Numbered from the stretch's first letter, positions 35,915 through 45,363 are shown. The stretch: 64,000 nt of DNA from an uncultured Enterocloster sp. (GCA_944384065.1 CALWRY010000004.1:1-64000), one strand, 5' to 3'. Numbers and translations: made by a program. The notes: generated from the letters alone by a model not told the origin.

Positions 35915-38440
35915 ATGGAACAATATACAGTAACTGGCATGAGCTGCGCGGCCTGCAGCGCCAGAGTGGAAAAGGCCGTGTCAAAGGTGCCGGGGGTCAC
36001 AGCCTGCTCCGTCAGCCTGCTGACCAACTCCATGGGAGTGGAGGGCACAGCATCGGAGGCAGATATCATAGCGGCGGTGACAGAAGCCGGATACGGAGCG
36101 GCCCCCAAGGGCGGAGCGAGGGCGGCAGGCCAGGCAGCCGGGGCATCCGCCTCCATGGCTGCGGCGGAGGAGGCGCTGAGGGACCACGAGACCCCGGTGC
36201 TCAAGCGGCGGCTGTTCTCGTCACTGGGATTTCTGATAGTGCTCATGTATTTTTCCATGGGACATATGATGTGGGGCTGGCCGGTTCCGGCGTTTTTTGC
36301 GGAAAATCATGTGGCCATGGGACTTCTGCAGCTGCTCCTCACCGGCATTGTGATGGTGATTAACCAGAAATTTTTTATCAGCGGCTTCCGGGGCCTTCTG
36401 CACAGGGCTCCCAATATGGACACGCTGGTGGCTATGGGATCCGGCGCCTCATTTATATACAGCGTCTATGCCCTGTTTGCCATGACGGACGCCCAGGTGA
36501 GGGGCGACATGGCCGGGGTTATGTCCTATATGCATGAATTTTATTTTGAGTCGGCGGCCATGATTCTCACTTTGATTACGGTAGGGAAGATGCTGGAGGC
36601 CCGCTCCAAGGGGAAGACCACAGACGCCTTAAAGGGACTTATGAAGCTGGCGCCAAAGACCGCCGTGGTGGTTCGGGACGGAGTGGAGACAGAGGTCTCC
36701 GTCGACCAAGTGAACAAGGGAGATATCTTTGTGGTGCGTCCCGGAGAAAATATTCCGGTGGACGGCGTGGTATTAGAGGGGAGCAGCGCGGTAAATGAGT
36801 CGGCGCTCACAGGAGAGAGCATCCCCGTGGACAAGGCGCAGGGCGACCATGTATCCGCCGCAACCTTGAATCAGTCGGGCTTTATCCGCTGCCAGGCCAC
36901 CCGGGTGGGAGAGGACACCACGTTGTCCCAGATTATCCAGATGGTCAGCGACGCGGCAGCAACCAAGGCGCCCATCGCAAAGGTGGCAGATAAGGTGTCC
37001 GGCATCTTTGTCCCGGCGGTTATCACCATTGCGGTTATCACGACGCTTGGCTGGCTTTTGGCTGGACAGACCGTGGGCTTTGCCCTGGCAAGAGGCATTT
37101 CCGTGCTGGTAATCAGCTGCCCCTGCGCTCTGGGCCTTGCCACCCCGGTGGCGATTATGGTGGGAAATGGCCTTGGCGCGAAGAACGGTATTCTCTTTAA
37201 GACTGCCGTATCCCTGGAGGAGACGGGCAAGACCCAGATTGTGGCGCTGGATAAGACCGGCACCATCACAAACGGCGAGCCGAAGGTGACGGACATCATC
37301 CCGGCGGACCATGTGACTGGCGATGAGCTTCTCTCCATGGCCTATGCACTGGAGAAAAAGAGCGAGCATCCTCTGTCCCGGGCGATTTTGGAGAAGGCCC
37401 AGGAGGAGGGAATCGAGGCCAGAGAGGTTACGGATTTCAAGGCCCTTCCCGGAAACGGCCTGACGGGAGTCCTGGACGGCGCGGTGTTAAAGGGCGGCAA
37501 CAGCCGGTTTATCACCGGCATACCGGAGGAGCTTGCAGGGAGGGCCCAGGCTCTGGCGGAGGAGGGAAAGACGCCCCTGTTTTTCAGCCGGGACGATGTG
37601 CTCATGGGCATTATCGCGGTGGCGGATGTCATCAAGGAGGACAGCCCCCAGGCAGTGAGGGAGCTGCAGAACATGGGCATCCAGGTGGTGATGCTCACCG
37701 GTGACAATGAGCGCACGGCAAGGGCCATCGGGCGCCAGGCCGGGGTGGACCAGGTGATTGCCGGCGTTCTCCCCGACGGAAAGGAGAGCGTCATCCGCTC
37801 CCTAAAGTCCAGAGGAAAGGTAGCCATGGTAGGCGACGGCATCAACGACGCCCCGGCCCTGACCCGGGCGGACATCGGCATCGCCATCGGGGCGGGCACG
37901 GACGTGGCCATCGACGCTGCGGATGTGGTGCTCATGAAGAGCCGCCTAAGCGATGTGCCGGCGGCCATCCGCTTAAGCCGAGCGGCCCTGCGCAACATCC
38001 ACGAGAACCTGTTCTGGGCCTTTTTCTACAATGCAATCGGGATTCCTCTGGCAGCCGGCTTATTTATCAATCTCTTCGGCTGGAAGCTGAATCCCATGTT
38101 CGGAGCTGCGGCCATGAGCCTGTCCAGCTTCTGTGTGGTTACCAATGCGCTTAGGCTGAATTTCTTCCGCCTTTACGACGCTGGCAAAGATAAAAAAATC
38201 AAGGCAAAAGCAAATAAGGAGGTCAAAACAATGACAAAGACAATGAAGATTGAGGGAATGATGTGCGGCCACTGCGAGGCGCGCGTGAAGAAGGTTCTGG
38301 AGGCTCTGGACGGCGTATCCCAGGCAGAGGTGAGCCACGAGGCGGGAACCGCCGTCGTGACCCTGACCCAGGACGTGGCGGACGAGGTGCTCAAAAAAGC
38401 GGTGGAGGACCAGGATTATAAGGTGGTTTCTATTGCGTAA
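35915..38440 (+). CDS. copA: Copper-exporting P1B-type ATPase with C-terminal CopZ-like domain
   Basis: ATP-driven Cu+ exporter of 841 residues. It has an N-terminal heavy-metal domain ([15 protein letters not shown]; Cys11, Cys14), membrane segments from about residue 97, the actuator TGES motif (about 305), the ion-binding CPC at 402-404 in [12 protein letters not shown], the phosphorylated Asp446 in [27 protein letters not shown] and [10 protein letters not shown]. After the last membrane segment a lysine-rich linker leads to a second heavy-metal domain ([13 protein letters not shown]; Cys784, Cys787). Controlled by CsoR. The C-terminal domain has its own start and ribosome site, described separately. 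Confidence 0.97.
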   Translation: MEQYTVTGMSCAACSARVEKAVSKVPGVTACSVSLLTNSMGVEGTASEADIIAAVTEAGYGAAPKGGARAAGQAAGASASMAAAEEALRDHETPVLKRRLFSSLGFLIVLMYFSMGHMMWGWPVPAFFAENHVAMGLLQLLLTGIVMVINQKFFISGFRGLLHRAPNMDTLVAMGSGASFIYSVYALFAMTDAQVRGDMAGVMSYMHEFYFESAAMILTLITVGKMLEARSKGKTTDALKGLMKLAPKTAVVVRDGVETEVSVDQVNKGDIFVVRPGENIPVDGVVLEGSSAVNESALTGESIPVDKAQGDHVSAATLNQSGFIRCQATRVGEDTTLSQIIQMVSDAAATKAPIAKVADKVSGIFVPAVITIAVITTLGWLLAGQTVGFALARGISVLVISCPCALGLATPVAIMVGNGLGAKNGILFKTAVSLEETGKTQIVALDKTGTITNGEPKVTDIIPADHVTGDELLSMAYALEKKSEHPLSRAILEKAQEEGIEAREVTDFKALPGNGLTGVLDGAVLKGGNSRFITGIPEELAGRAQALAEEGKTPLFFSRDDVLMGIIAVADVIKEDSPQAVRELQNMGIQVVMLTGDNERTARAIGRQAGVDQVIAGVLPDGKESVIRSLKSRGKVAMVGDGINDAPALTRADIGIAIGAGTDVAIDAADVVLMKSRLSDVPAAIRLSRAALRNIHENLFWAFFYNAIGIPLAAGLFINLFGWKLNPMFGAAAMSLSSFCVVTNALRLNFFRLYDAGKDKKIKAKANKEVKTMTKTMKIEGMMCGHCEARVKKVLEALDGVSQAEVSHEAGTAVVTLTQDVADEVLKKAVEDQDYKVVSIA
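38231..38440 (+). CDS. Possible internally started CopZ-like copper chaperone within copA
   Basis: Inside copA, in the same frame, AAGGAGGT (38216-38223) stands 7 bases before ATG 38231, ideal spacing. Translation from there gives 69 residues, [20 protein letters not shown] and onward, a complete CopZ-type chaperone with the CxxC copper site. It may be made both as the tail of CopA and as a free protein. Known precedent: E. coli makes a free copper chaperone from copA, though by frameshifting. That internal initiation happens here is inference from the site. Confidence 0.6.
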   Translation: MTKTMKIEGMMCGHCEARVKKVLEALDGVSQAEVSHEAGTAVVTLTQDVADEVLKKAVEDQDYKVVSIA

Positions 38441-38500
38441 AGGGGCCGGACGGCAATTTGAAAGATAATTTGAGAACAAGCGATAGAACAAATTTGTAAA

Positions 38501-38547
38501 AGAATAAGGGATACTCCGCAGAATCCGTTGGGGTATCCCTTATTTTT
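38501..38547. terminator. Bidirectional terminator after copA
   Basis: AATAAGGGATACTCC and GGGGTATCCCTTATT form a hairpin with TTTTTG on plus and TTCTTTTAC on minus; it separates convergent copA and the DUF4143 gene. Confidence 0.85.
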
Positions 38548-38565
38548 GATGGGTTATTTGAATTC

Positions 38566-39765
38566 TTACCACCGCTCATCAAGCAGAAAATCTGCCAAAT
38601 GGACAATCCGGATGCCGTTCTCGTTGCCCACATCAAGGCTGTTGGTGGTGACCACGTATTTGGGGTAGTGATCCGGGATCTCCATAAGGTTGCCAATCTC
38701 CCGATCCGAGTTTTCCGGCAGCTGGACACAGACCTGGACATAGATCTTTTCGTTGCGGCGGATGCCGATGAAGTCAATCTCTTTGGCAGCGTTCTTCCCG
38801 ATGTAGACCTCATAGCCCCGGCGCTTCAACTCCAGGAATACGATGTTCTCTAAGGCACCATCCAGCATCTTCCGGTCGTAGCCCAGGAGGCAGTATTTCA
38901 GTGCGGCATCGGCCAGATAATACTTTTCCTGGGTGGCCAGGACCGCCTTCCCCTGGATGTCATAGCGGTGGCAGGGGTAGATGATGAACGCCTGCTCCAG
39001 CCAGCGCAGGTAGTTGTAGATGGACTCCACAGAGACCGTGCGGTGCTCATTGCGCAGGAACTTGGTGATGGAGCTGGCAGAGAAGGTTTTGCCCATGTTC
39101 TCCATCAGGTACTTTACGACCCGGTCGAACAAATCCTGCTTGTTGATCCGGTGCCGCTTGACAATATCCCGGGAGATGACCGTGTGGTAGATGCCATTGA
39201 CAATCTGATAGGCGCTCTGGGCGTCATAGCTGCCCAGGGCGATGATGGGGAACCCGCCGAAGCGGATATAGTCCTCCAGCAGTTCTTTCGGCGGCCGGAG
39301 ATCTCCCGACTTGAAGTCCAGGAACTCCCGGAAGGAGAGAGGAAAGACCGGGATGGACACATACCGGCCGGTGAGATAGGTGGAGATCTCACTGGACATC
39401 AGCTTGGAGTTGGAGCCGGTGACATAGATATCCGTATCCGCGTTTTCCAGCAGATTGTTGACCGCCTTTTCCCAGCCCTTCACCTCCTGAATCTCATCCA
39501 GCAGCAGGTAGCAGCGTCCCTTTCCACGAATCTGCGCGCGCAGCTCGTCGTACATATCCTTGGCGGAGATGTCCGACGGTATGTCCATCTCCGTATAGCG
39601 TTTCTGGATAATACACTCTTCCGGAACTCCGCGGCGCCGGAGTTCTCCGGCCAGCATTTCAAAGATGGTGGACTTCCCGCAGCGCCGCACACCGGCCAGG
39701 ATTTTTACCAGCGGCTGGTCGATGAATGGTGCAAGTGCCTCAATATAGGAAGGTCTTAAAATCAT
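38566..39765 (-). CDS. ATP-binding protein of the AAA_14/DUF4143 family
   Basis: A 399-residue ATPase with N-terminal Walker A (KILAGVRRCGKSTIFEML), Walker B (CYLLLDEIQEVKGWEKAVN), the VTGSNSKLMSSEISTYLTGRY sensor segment, and a C-terminal DUF4143 domain with a nuclease-like fold (ENIVFLELKRRGYEVYIGKNAAKEIDFIGI). The function of these common accessory ATPases is unknown. Start chosen at ATG 39765 with AGGAGGCG upstream; an in-frame start at 39834 has none. Alone on its strand. Confidence 0.88.
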   Translation of the reverse strand: MILRPSYIEALAPFIDQPLVKILAGVRRCGKSTIFEMLAGELRRRGVPEECIIQKRYTEMDIPSDISAKDMYDELRAQIRGKGRCYLLLDEIQEVKGWEKAVNNLLENADTDIYVTGSNSKLMSSEISTYLTGRYVSIPVFPLSFREFLDFKSGDLRPPKELLEDYIRFGGFPIIALGSYDAQSAYQIVNGIYHTVISRDIVKRHRINKQDLFDRVVKYLMENMGKTFSASSITKFLRNEHRTVSVESIYNYLRWLEQAFIIYPCHRYDIQGKAVLATQEKYYLADAALKYCLLGYDRKMLDGALENIVFLELKRRGYEVYIGKNAAKEIDFIGIRRNEKIYVQVCVQLPENSDREIGNLMEIPDHYPKYVVTTNSLDVGNENGIRIVHLADFLLDERW

Positions 39766-39785
39766 TCTATCGCCTCCTTTTCTAT

Positions 39786-39842
39786 AGTATACCAAATTAG
39801 ATCTTGAGCAACAATACTTTTTCATGTGTAACACGAAAAAGT
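39786..39842 (-). promoter_or_regulatory. Promoter and inverted repeat upstream of the DUF4143 ATPase
   Basis: On minus, TGGTATACT gives an extended -10 (TATACT at 39791-39786) with a poor -35 (TTGTTG) 17 bases upstream. Further up is a perfect repeat ACTTTTTC (39816-39823)/GAAAAAGT (39835-39842) with an 11-base loop, a candidate operator. Confidence 0.45.
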
Positions 39843-39969
39843 TATAAATATCTGTAACTGTTTAGATGCTGTGCAAAAAGATATCAGCCATCGGAATAGT
39901 TGCAATTCCAGTCATCGGATTATATGATATTACTTACGGAGAATGTGTGGGGAGAGAGGAGAGAGTAAA

Positions 39970-41295
39970 ATGAGAGAAGAATTGCAGACCTATATTGAAA
40001 ATATTCCGGAGGTGGCAAAGGCCGCCGGGCTGGAGGAGACCTTCTGGATCAATGAGAAAAAGATCCCCCATGGGGAGAAGGCGATTACCCAGGTGAACCC
40101 TTCCCAGATTGCGGACGCCAGAAAACGTCTGGAGCGTTTTGCCCCCTATCTGAAAACCGTATTTCCCGAGCTGGAGGCAGCCGGAGGAATCATTGAATCC
40201 GAGCTCAGGGAAATCCCCGGGATGAAGGCGCTTTTAAATAACGAATGGGGAGCGGACATTAAGGGCCGTCTGTTCCTAAAAATGGACAGCCATCTGCCCG
40301 TATCCGGCTCCGTAAAGGCCAGAGGAGGCATCTGCGAGGCTCTTAAGCACGCGGAGGATCTGGCGCTGGCAGAGGGAAAGCTTAAGGAGAACGACGACTA
40401 CAGCATCTTGGCAAGCCAGGAATTCCGCGATTTTTTCGGACAGTATAAGGTCCAGGTGGGAAGCACGGGAAATCTGGGAATGAGCATCGGCATCATGAGC
40501 GCCCGGCTGGGCTTTCACGTGATTGTCCACATGTCCGCTGACGCCAAGCAGTGGAAGAAGGATCTGCTCAGGAGCAGGGGCGTGGAAGTAATTGAGTACG
40601 CGGATGATTACTGCGCGGCTGTGGAGCAGGGCAGAAAGAACTCGGATCAGGATCCCATGAGCTATTTTGTCGATGATGAAAATTCCCAGCATCTCTTTAT
40701 GGGCTACAGCGTGGCCGGGGAACGGCTGAAAAAGCAGCTGGAGGATCAGAATATCCCAGTGGACGGGGAGCATCCCCTCTTTGTGTACATTCCCTGCGGC
40801 ATCGGCGGCGCTCCAGGCGGGGTCACCTACGGATTAAAGCAGGCCTTCGGTGATGCGGTGCACTGCTTCTTTACCGAGCCTACCCATGCGTGCTGTATGC
40901 TGCTTGGGATGGCCACCGGCCTGCACGACGGCGTATCCGTAAAGGACTTCGGCATCGACGGGAGAACCGAGGCGGACGGCCTGGCGGTGGGACGCCCCTC
41001 CGCCTTTGTGGGCCGGGTGGTGGAGCCGGTTCTCTCGGGCATTGCCACCATTGAGGACGAGAAGCTTTACGATCTGATGCGGGGACTTCTGAAGGCAGAG
41101 GATATTTTCATCGAGCCCAGTGCCTGTGCCGCCTTTGGCGCTCTCATCCGCCCGGAGGATTTAAATGCCTATATCCGGCGGGAGGGGCTGGAGGACAAGA
41201 TGGGCCAGGCCGTTCACATCGCCTGGGCCACCGGCGGCTGTATGGTTCCTGAGGAGACCCGAAAGGAATATCTGCAAAAGAGGCTGAAAAGATAG
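39970..41295 (+). CDS. dsdA: D-serine ammonia-lyase (D-serine dehydratase)
   Basis: PLP enzyme converting D-serine to pyruvate and ammonia. The 441-residue length equals that of E. coli DsdA, and the active-site lysine is residue 116 in LPVSGSVKARGGICEAL. VGSTGNLGMSIGIM (phosphate loop), PCGIGGAPGGVTYGLK and IAWATGGCMVPEE are further family segments. The start at 39970 is preceded by GAGAGGAGAGAG; an in-frame ATG at 39943 is less likely. Located 146 bases before a PrpR-like regulator, but whether that controls it is unclear. Confidence 0.95.
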   Translation: MREELQTYIENIPEVAKAAGLEETFWINEKKIPHGEKAITQVNPSQIADARKRLERFAPYLKTVFPELEAAGGIIESELREIPGMKALLNNEWGADIKGRLFLKMDSHLPVSGSVKARGGICEALKHAEDLALAEGKLKENDDYSILASQEFRDFFGQYKVQVGSTGNLGMSIGIMSARLGFHVIVHMSADAKQWKKDLLRSRGVEVIEYADDYCAAVEQGRKNSDQDPMSYFVDDENSQHLFMGYSVAGERLKKQLEDQNIPVDGEHPLFVYIPCGIGGAPGGVTYGLKQAFGDAVHCFFTEPTHACCMLLGMATGLHDGVSVKDFGIDGRTEADGLAVGRPSAFVGRVVEPVLSGIATIEDEKLYDLMRGLLKAEDIFIEPSACAAFGALIRPEDLNAYIRREGLEDKMGQAVHIAWATGGCMVPEETRKEYLQKRLKR

Positions 41296-41441
41296 GGCTT
41301 ATTCGGCAGAAAAGGATGGTTTTGGAGTAAGCATCATAGACAGAACCGTCAGCAACCACAAATTCCTGGATTTTTCCAGGGATTTGATATAAAATAGCTC
41401 TAACAGTTTCGACTACACTACCAGAAAGAGAGGTACAGCCA

Positions 41442-43298
41442 ATGGGAAGAATTTCCGTGCTGCTTCCCACAGAAGAGATGGTTCATCTGAGCCACAATAT
41501 CCTTCAGGAGGGCCGTTTTTCCGATATACAGGAAGTCTTGCAGGTAAGTACTGAGGAGGCCGTGTCCCAGGCCCGCCAGGCTGCTGCCAGAGGCGCTTCT
41601 ATTCTGGTAGCAAGAGGCCTTCAGGCAGCCCTGATCAAGCGCCACACCTCGATTCCTGTAGTTGAGATCGTAATTTCCGCCCAGGAGATGGCTCTCTTAA
41701 TCCAGCGGGCCAGACAGCTGATACCCAAGGAATGTCCTACCATCGCCGTAGCCGGAAATCAGAACATGTTTTGCGACATGAGCCGCTTTGAGGATATCTT
41801 CCACATTAATCTTCAGCTTTTCTTAGCGCAGGACGATGAGGATCTGGAAAGAAAGGCCCAGGAAGCCGTCCAGTCCGGCGCGGACCTTCTGATCGGCGGC
41901 AATACGGTGATCGCGGCGGCCAAGGAAGCCGGGATTCCGTCTCTGTTTCTCTCCAACACCGAGGATTCCATCCGCACCGCCTTTCTTCTGGCCCAAAATA
42001 TGGATCAGGCCCTTCAGAACCAGAAGCGCAGCCAGGCGCAGATGGATGTGCTTTTAGACAGCCGTTACACAGGCGCTCTCAGCCTGGATCCCCAGGGAAA
42101 GGTGCTGAGCGCCAACTCCATTATGGAGGAGTTTCTGGGAATGGCGCAGGCACAGATCATCGGCCAGCCAGTCTGCGCCCTATTTCCGGATCTGGAGCAA
42201 GGGCAGCTCACGTCCATGTGTATGGAAAAACAGGCTCCGTGCTCCTTAATCGTACACCATAGAAACGGCATCCTTCTCTGCACCTGTATCCCCGTTGTCA
42301 TTGATTGCGCGGTGGACAGCGTGCTGGTCAGCTGCCAGAAGCTCAGGCAGAAGGCCCCGGACGTGCCTGCAGACAGAGGCAGAGATAGCCGATCTCCCCG
42401 TCTTCCTTTCCGCTTTTCGGATTTAGGTTCCGGCTGCCAAGCCCTTGACTGCTCCATCCTTCAGGCCCGCATCTTCGCCCAATCCTCCTCGCCCATCTTC
42501 CTCTGGGGGCCGGACAGCTTTCTGCTGTTGAAAATGGCCGCCGCCCTCCACAATGAAGGCTCCCGATCATCCCAGGCCTTTGTGGAGCTGGATATGGAGG
42601 AGCTGTCTTTTGAAGAGCAGAAAGCCCTTCTCTTTGGCGAAAGGGGAGCTGTGACCATGGCGGAAGGCGGAACCCTGTACCTGGCGGGGGCACAGGCCAT
42701 GTGTCCCCAAATCCAGAAATCTCTGTTCCATCTTGCCCGCAGCCACATGCGCAGGAATGCCCAGGGCAAACGCCTCCCCGCAAACCTGCGGCTGATCCTT
42801 TCCTCCCCCCTTTCTTTAAAGGAGCTCTCCGGGGAGGGACAGATGATCCCGTCCCTTTACGCGCTGCTGGAATATTTCAGCCTGTGGGTTCCTTCCACCC
42901 TGCTGCAGCCGGACAGCGCCAGGGAGCAGATTCGCCAGCTATTTCACCAGCTTTGCCAGAAGTATGAATCGTATCATCAGCTGACTGCCGGAGGCCTGAC
43001 AGAGCTTAGCCGCATGGACTGGGGCGGCAGCCCCCTGAAGCTGGAAACCTTTTTAACTCGCTTGATTTTAGAGAGCAGCCGCCGTTCCATCGATGAAATT
43101 ACAGTCAGCCGCCTGCTCCAGGCCATTGATCCTCCTGCTGGCGCCGAAACGGCCGCCCCATCCCCGGAAGCGGAAAAGATCTTGGAAGCGCTGAAGCTTC
43201 ACGGCGGCAGCCGCCAAAACACTGCCCAGTACCTCGGCATCAGCACAGCCACTTTGTGGCGGAAAATGAAAAAATACAGAATCTCGCCGCCAAAATAG
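41442..43298 (+). CDS. PrpR-like enhancer-binding-type regulator with degenerate ATPase core
   Basis: A 618-residue regulator with domain order PrpR_N sensor (about 1-180; EVLQVSTEEAVSQARQAAARGASILVARGLQAA), PAS (about 200-285; RYTGALSLDPQGKVLSANS), a sigma54-activator-like AAA+ region (about 345-540) and a Fis-type helix-turn-helix (about 585-612; GGSRQNTAQYLGISTATLWRKMKK). The AAA+ part has lost its chemistry: Walker A reads GPDSFLLLK instead of GESGTGKE, GAFTGA is reduced to GAVTMA, and Walker B DEIG is AGAQ. It therefore should not drive sigma54 polymerase and probably acts as a plain DNA-binding switch. It stands directly upstream of garR and the DapA-family gene. Confidence 0.85.
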   Translation: MGRISVLLPTEEMVHLSHNILQEGRFSDIQEVLQVSTEEAVSQARQAAARGASILVARGLQAALIKRHTSIPVVEIVISAQEMALLIQRARQLIPKECPTIAVAGNQNMFCDMSRFEDIFHINLQLFLAQDDEDLERKAQEAVQSGADLLIGGNTVIAAAKEAGIPSLFLSNTEDSIRTAFLLAQNMDQALQNQKRSQAQMDVLLDSRYTGALSLDPQGKVLSANSIMEEFLGMAQAQIIGQPVCALFPDLEQGQLTSMCMEKQAPCSLIVHHRNGILLCTCIPVVIDCAVDSVLVSCQKLRQKAPDVPADRGRDSRSPRLPFRFSDLGSGCQALDCSILQARIFAQSSSPIFLWGPDSFLLLKMAAALHNEGSRSSQAFVELDMEELSFEEQKALLFGERGAVTMAEGGTLYLAGAQAMCPQIQKSLFHLARSHMRRNAQGKRLPANLRLILSSPLSLKELSGEGQMIPSLYALLEYFSLWVPSTLLQPDSAREQIRQLFHQLCQKYESYHQLTAGGLTELSRMDWGGSPLKLETFLTRLILESSRRSIDEITVSRLLQAIDPPAGAETAAPSPEAEKILEALKLHGGSRQNTAQYLGISTATLWRKMKKYRISPPK

Positions 43299-43330
43299 CA
43301 GGTACAAGATTTTCGATCTCGTGATAGACT

Positions 43331-43448
43331 TGAAATGAATTTGAAATATTATTTCACATTTATTTGAAAAATTATGGCTTTTGGATAAAAAATCAGCGGT
43401 TTTTTATCCAATCCTCCCATAGATGTCGCTCCCATTCTCCGCTATAGT
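43331..43448 (+). promoter_or_regulatory. Inverted repeats and promoter upstream of garR
   Basis: Three elements lie between the regulator and garR: TGAAAT-ATT-ATTTCA (43342-43356, with a further TGAAAT at 43331), a perfect 12-base inverted repeat TTGGATAAAAAA (43381-43392)/TTTTTTATCCAA (43400-43411) with a 7-base loop, and a -10 TATAGT (43443-43448) with no good -35. A weak -35 with repeats upstream fits an activator-dependent sigma-A promoter. No GG-N10-GC sigma54 site was found. The second repeat could instead act as terminator for the regulator gene. Confidence 0.5.
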
Positions 43449-43495
43449 AAAAGCACAAAGAAACCGAAACCCTAACATGTAAAGGAGAATGCGAA

Positions 43496-44386
43496 ATGAA
43501 AGTAGGATTTATTGGACTTGGAATTATGGGGCGGCCTATGGCAAAAAACCTGATCAAAGCAGGGCACGAGCTGGTCGTATGCGACTTCAACAAGAGCGCG
43601 GTGGATGATCTGGTTTCCTGCGGCGCAAAGGCTGCGGCAAACGGCGCTGAAATTGCCAAGGAGTGCAATGTTATCATTACCATGGTTCCCAACTCCCCCC
43701 ATGTGAGAGCGGCCTGCCTGGGCGAGGGCGGCATCATCGAGACCGGAAATGAGAACACCGTGGTTCTGGACATGTCCTCCATCGATCCCACCGAGTCAAA
43801 GGCCATCGCCGCTGAGCTGGCAAAGAAGGGCATCGATATGTGCGACTGCCCCGTATCCGGCGGCGAGCCCAAGGCCATCGATGGAACGATTTCCGTTATG
43901 TGCGGCGGCAAGAAGGAAACCTTTGACAAGTATTATGATCTGCTGATGGCTATGGCCGGATCGGTTGTTTACGTAGGCCCCATCGGCTCTGGAAATGTTG
44001 CCAAGCTGGCAAATCAGATGGTTGTGGCCTGCAACATCGCCGCTGTAGCCGAAGCCCTGACCTTTGCCAAGAAAGCGGGAACGGATCCGGAACTGGTTTA
44101 TCAGGCCATCCGGGGCGGCCTGGCTGGCTCCACCGTTATGGACGCCAAGGCTCCGATGATGTTAGCAGGCAACTACAAGCCCGGATTTAGGATTGAGCTC
44201 CACATCAAGGACCTGAATAACGTATTAAACGCAGCCCATGCCATCAATATGCCGGTTCCCATGGCGGCCCAGATGATGGAGATCATGCAGAACTTAAAGA
44301 CCTTTGGCGGCGAGAAGGAGGATCACTGCTCCATGGTAAAATACTACGAGCGGATCTCCGGCGTTTCCATCGTAAAAGAAGATTAA
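43496..44386 (+). CDS. garR: 2-hydroxy-3-oxopropionate (tartronate semialdehyde) reductase
   Basis: NAD(P)H-dependent beta-hydroxyacid dehydrogenase that reduces tartronate semialdehyde to D-glycerate. The 296 residues match GarR/GlxR: Rossmann motif GFIGLGIMGRPMAKNL, substrate loop DCPVSGGEPKAIDGTISVM and the catalytic lysine in GSGNVAKLANQMVVACNIA. GTAAAGGAGAATGCGAA precedes the ATG. It is 15 bases upstream of the DapA-family lyase, with which it would work on galactarate/glucarate breakdown. Confidence 0.92.
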   Translation: MKVGFIGLGIMGRPMAKNLIKAGHELVVCDFNKSAVDDLVSCGAKAAANGAEIAKECNVIITMVPNSPHVRAACLGEGGIIETGNENTVVLDMSSIDPTESKAIAAELAKKGIDMCDCPVSGGEPKAIDGTISVMCGGKKETFDKYYDLLMAMAGSVVYVGPIGSGNVAKLANQMVVACNIAAVAEALTFAKKAGTDPELVYQAIRGGLAGSTVMDAKAPMMLAGNYKPGFRIELHIKDLNNVLNAAHAINMPVPMAAQMMEIMQNLKTFGGEKEDHCSMVKYYERISGVSIVKED

Positions 44387-44401
44387 TCAGGGAGGCTGCT
44401 T

Positions 44402-45304
44402 ATGATATCCACGGATTTTATCAAAGGCGTAATCGTCCCTATTATCACCCCAATCGATGCGGAGGAACGCATCGATGAGGCCCGTTTAAGACGCCAGGTT
44501 GATTTTGTTATTGAGGGCGGCCTTCACGGGATTCTGGCCTTCGGATCCAACGGAGAATTCTATCAGCTGGAAGAGGACGAGATGCGCCGGGGGTTACAGA
44601 TCATAGTAGAGCAGGCCGAAGGCCGTGTCCCCGTATATTTCGGCATCGGCGCTATCAACACAAAGAAATGCTGCCGTCTGGCAAAGATGGCAGTGGAAAA
44701 CGGCGCAGTGGGCGTATCCATTCTTCAGCCCATGTTTTTAAAGCCCACGGAGGAAGAACTGTTCCAGCATTTTAAGGCCATCGCCCAGGCGGTTCCTGAA
44801 ACGCCGGTTCTGCTCTACAACAATCCCGGACGGGTTGGCTACACCATGAGCGCGAATCTGGTGGTTCGTCTGGCCCATGAGGTGGAAAACATTGTGGGCA
44901 TGAAGGATACATCCGGTGACATCACCCAGACGGAAGAGTTTATCCGCAGGACCAGGGATGTAAACTTTAAGGTGTTTGGCGGAAAGGATACGCTCCTCTA
45001 CGCCAGCCTCTGCCATGGTGCGGTAGGCGGCGTATGTACCGCTGGAAACTTTATGCCGGAGTTGATTGTAGATGTGTACAACAAGTATATGGACGGCGAC
45101 CTGAAGGGTTCCCTGGAGGCACAGTTTAAACTGAATCCTGTCCGTCTCTCCATGGATGCAGCTAGCTTTCCGGTAGCGGCCAAGGATATGGCCAACTTAA
45201 GGGGACTGGATATCGGCGTGCCCTACCGGCCCAATCTTCCCACACCGGAAGGAAAAGCTCTGGATAACATCCGAAGAACGATGAAAGAAGCGGGATTAAT
45301 TTAA
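44402..45304 (+). CDS. DapA-family lyase, probable 5-dehydro-4-deoxyglucarate enzyme
   Basis: Class I Schiff-base lyase/aldolase of the dihydrodipicolinate synthase superfamily, 300 residues. It has the carboxylate loop GSNGEFYQL, the catalytic tyrosine in LLYNNPGRVGYTM and the Schiff-base lysine in VGMKDTSGD. In this context the substrate is probably 5-dehydro-4-deoxyglucarate. Two outcomes are possible: decarboxylating dehydration to ketoglutarate semialdehyde, as in Bacillus, or a retro-aldol split to pyruvate and tartronate semialdehyde. The adjacent garR favours the second. True DapA function is unlikely away from lysine genes. Confidence 0.85.
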   Translation: MISTDFIKGVIVPIITPIDAEERIDEARLRRQVDFVIEGGLHGILAFGSNGEFYQLEEDEMRRGLQIIVEQAEGRVPVYFGIGAINTKKCCRLAKMAVENGAVGVSILQPMFLKPTEEELFQHFKAIAQAVPETPVLLYNNPGRVGYTMSANLVVRLAHEVENIVGMKDTSGDITQTEEFIRRTRDVNFKVFGGKDTLLYASLCHGAVGGVCTAGNFMPELIVDVYNKYMDGDLKGSLEAQFKLNPVRLSMDAASFPVAAKDMANLRGLDIGVPYRPNLPTPEGKALDNIRRTMKEAGLI

Positions 45305-45319
45305 TCGCAACAGACAATA

Positions 45320-45356
45320 CTGGCGGAGCAGCTTATGGCTGCTCCGCCAATGTTTA
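45320..45356. terminator. Hairpin between convergent DapA-family and GntP genes
   Basis: TGGCGGAGCAGC (45321-45332) pairs with GCTGCTCCGCCA (45338-45349). T tails are weak on plus (ATGTTTATT), so efficiency is uncertain. Confidence 0.6.
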
Positions 45357-45363
45357 TTACCTG

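Noticed and set aside
41300..41440. Minus-strand stretch upstream of the PrpR-like gene that reads VRAILYQIPGKIQEFVVADGS
   Set aside because: It looks somewhat like a transposase fragment but I cannot name a family, and the segment is short and within a regulatory interval.
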